A stretch of 64,000 bases of DNA from Xiphydria camelus (taxonomy: Eukaryota; Arthropoda; Insecta; Hymenoptera; Xiphydriidae), in the NCBI GenBank assembly GCA_963678675.1, contig OY783194.1, positions 28,622,278 through 28,686,277 on the forward strand. Direction: 5' to 3'. Positions 62,236-64,000 of this stretch are shown here, piece after piece. The notes beneath the pieces were generated by a model. That model made no database searches and was not told the DNA's origin. It saw nothing but the letters and a program-made list of their open reading frames with translations. A program made the translations under genes and the position numbers. Each line of letters opens with the position of its first letter. The stretch's first letter is position 1.

Positions 62236-63660
62236 TATCACTAATCTCGTGCCAAGGGCAATGGGAAAACTGACATGACTGATTTTCGTAACAGTGTTCA
62301 GTCGAAAAACACTTTTACCACCGAAAGCGAGTTTTGAACGAGGTCCTACGACAATTATAACGCATGCGTTTGCCGCGTCGAAACGCGTGCACGAAGCGGA
62401 GCGTTAAACGGGACGAAGCGTCGTCGACTCGATCGAATTATTATCAGACTTTACCGTTACTTCATAGGCTGCAGTGTGAATATGACTCTAACGCTAAAAA
62501 AAGATACTGTATCACGCGAATACAGGGAGGTACCGCAACGTTTCAATCCACTTGGAACACATAATCGTCTTATTTACCGGCAATTGGCACTTGGCACGCC
62601 CTAGGCGAGGCAGCAATTGCCAGTGTTTAATACACCACAAGAGCGATACTTCAATAACGATGAAAATATTACTTACCTCTGGTCATTCGAGGTGTAGAGA
62701 TTCCACTAGGAATAATTTTGGTCGTAATATGGAAAAATATCCATTTGCACGTACGCTATTAATTATGAGAAAGGCCGAGCGCGTACATATTATGTACATA
62801 CGCGTAAAGGACGAAAATGATCACCCGCGACTCGGTGGTTAACCCTTGAACTATCAAATTGATATTTTTTCGATGTTGTTTGCCCGTAATTTAGCTGTAT
62901 CAATAAATGTCGTCAATTATTTTTACGCTAAGTGACATTTTTGGAATGCAAAATATCTGGGTAATGCGAATCAAAATTTTTTTTTCAATTATACTTGGTA
63001 TTTATAGGTATTTATTTAAGTCTAATGACGAGATCGATGAATTATGTTGAGTTTTTACTCAACACATCACGCGAGAAGCTTCAAAAAAATGCCCAAATTG
63101 AAGTCTTCGAAATTCTAGGATATCTTGGAAATGAATTTTTTCCCCTCCGAATTATATACATATTTATTACGAAATATGTGATTGAATTATATATACAAAA
63201 CTGATGATTTCAGTTGTAATTTATTGAGCTTGCGGTTAAACAAAGAAGTGGCTATGCTTGGCAGTTCAAGGGTTCGAGGTGAAGAAAGAAACGGCTGAAA
63301 ATCATTTTGATGACGGTTAAGAATGGACAGCCACGTGTGAATTCGCAGTGATATAAGCATATACATATATTGCACTTATGTGGAAGTCAAAGAAATACAG
63401 CGATGAGGTAGGCTCATCTCATTGAGATTATTGTCGCGCTGCAATCGTTACTAATATCGTACGCGGGTGGTTCTTCGGTCGATTCATCGAAAAAGGTACC
63501 CGCAAATTGTTTTCGGTTCTTCCACGGTATTACATAATATACGTAATGGTTGCCACTCAGGAACTGAAGCGTAATTTACGAGACTTTTATTCTTAACCGC
63601 CAATAAAGGTGCGACAGAGCGTGTAAGTACCTATGTAGTATGCAGGCGATGGGACTAAGA

Positions 63661-63722
63661 GAGGTAGAGCGAGAGAGAAGGAGAAAAAGATAGAGAGAAA
63701 GATAGAAAGAGAGAGGGAGAGA
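63661..63722. repeat. Purine-rich (GAGA/GATA) microsatellite
   Basis: Imperfect repeat of gaga, gata and gaaa units (gagagaaggagaaaaagata...) over about 60 bases. Confidence 0.8.
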
Positions 63723-64000
63723 TGAATGAGAACTTATAACTAAATAAAACTTTACAAAAATATATCCAACAAATAATAAATAGGTATATCTATAACAATA
63801 TTACTATATCATTTATCATACGCTACGCGATAGCCTATATGCATGTACAGTCGCTATGTACATATTACAAATCTACTTACCTAAAATAATATATAACAAT
63901 TTATTTATCATTTAATTCGAATACTTGTCAGGTGACGCTAAGAAACCCTTTTCCCCCCATGTGAATCCTGACTTAGGCTGGCGTTTCAAGCGACTCGTCG

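Larger units (their letters stand above)
53610..64000. other. Intergenic or long-intron DNA without a supportable gene
   Basis: I found no exon chain, RNA gene or conserved protein motif. The region holds fold-back elements (listed), CA/CG and GA microsatellites and short GC-rich islands with non-coding open frames. Near 60430 the sequence ggggaaagcggggtaaaatg resembles a short dispersed repeat I have seen in insect DNA, but I cannot define its borders. Confidence 0.4.

Overview
This window is nuclear DNA from an insect. Short spliced genes with GT-AG introns, an odorant-receptor pair and many AT-rich fold-back elements suggest a hymenopteran, most likely an ant; that species call is inference. 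All gene models were built by hand from reading frame, splice signals and matching exon phase.

Left part (1-28 kb) is gene-dense. It holds the 3' end of a Rho guanine-nucleotide exchange factor (+), an unidentified minus-strand gene, a 66-aa membrane microprotein (+), and a CYTH-domain protein (+). Next comes a tandem segmental duplication of about 4 kb (9286-13252 and 13253-17989). Each unit carries one complete six-exon odorant receptor (-) plus the edges of its two neighbours: the last CYTH exon on the left and the last exon of a MADF/BESS-like gene on the right. Only one copy of each edge is joined to the rest of its gene. After the MADF gene come housekeeping genes: TRAPPC13 (+), GPN2 (-), PSMG3 (-) and mitochondrial ribosomal protein S11 (+).

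Middle part (28.8-44.4 kb) is one secreted trypsin-like serine protease (-) whose five small exons are spread over 15.6 kb. Its catalytic triad is intact, but the residue before the active-site Asp-Ser is Ala instead of the usual oxyanion-hole Gly. The introns are full of fold-back MITE-like elements from several families.

Right part (44.5-64 kb) has no gene I can support apart from one candidate exon. It is intergenic or very long intron with MITEs, microsatellites and one striking feature at 53.36-53.61 kb: a compact, LTR-like, TATA-containing element that encodes a canonical type III hammerhead ribozyme. The two internal loops of that ribozyme are perfectly complementary over 11 nt.

The most interesting items are the hammerhead-bearing element, the mosaic OR duplication with two post-duplication transposon insertions that show exact TA and TTAA target sites, and the unusual protease.
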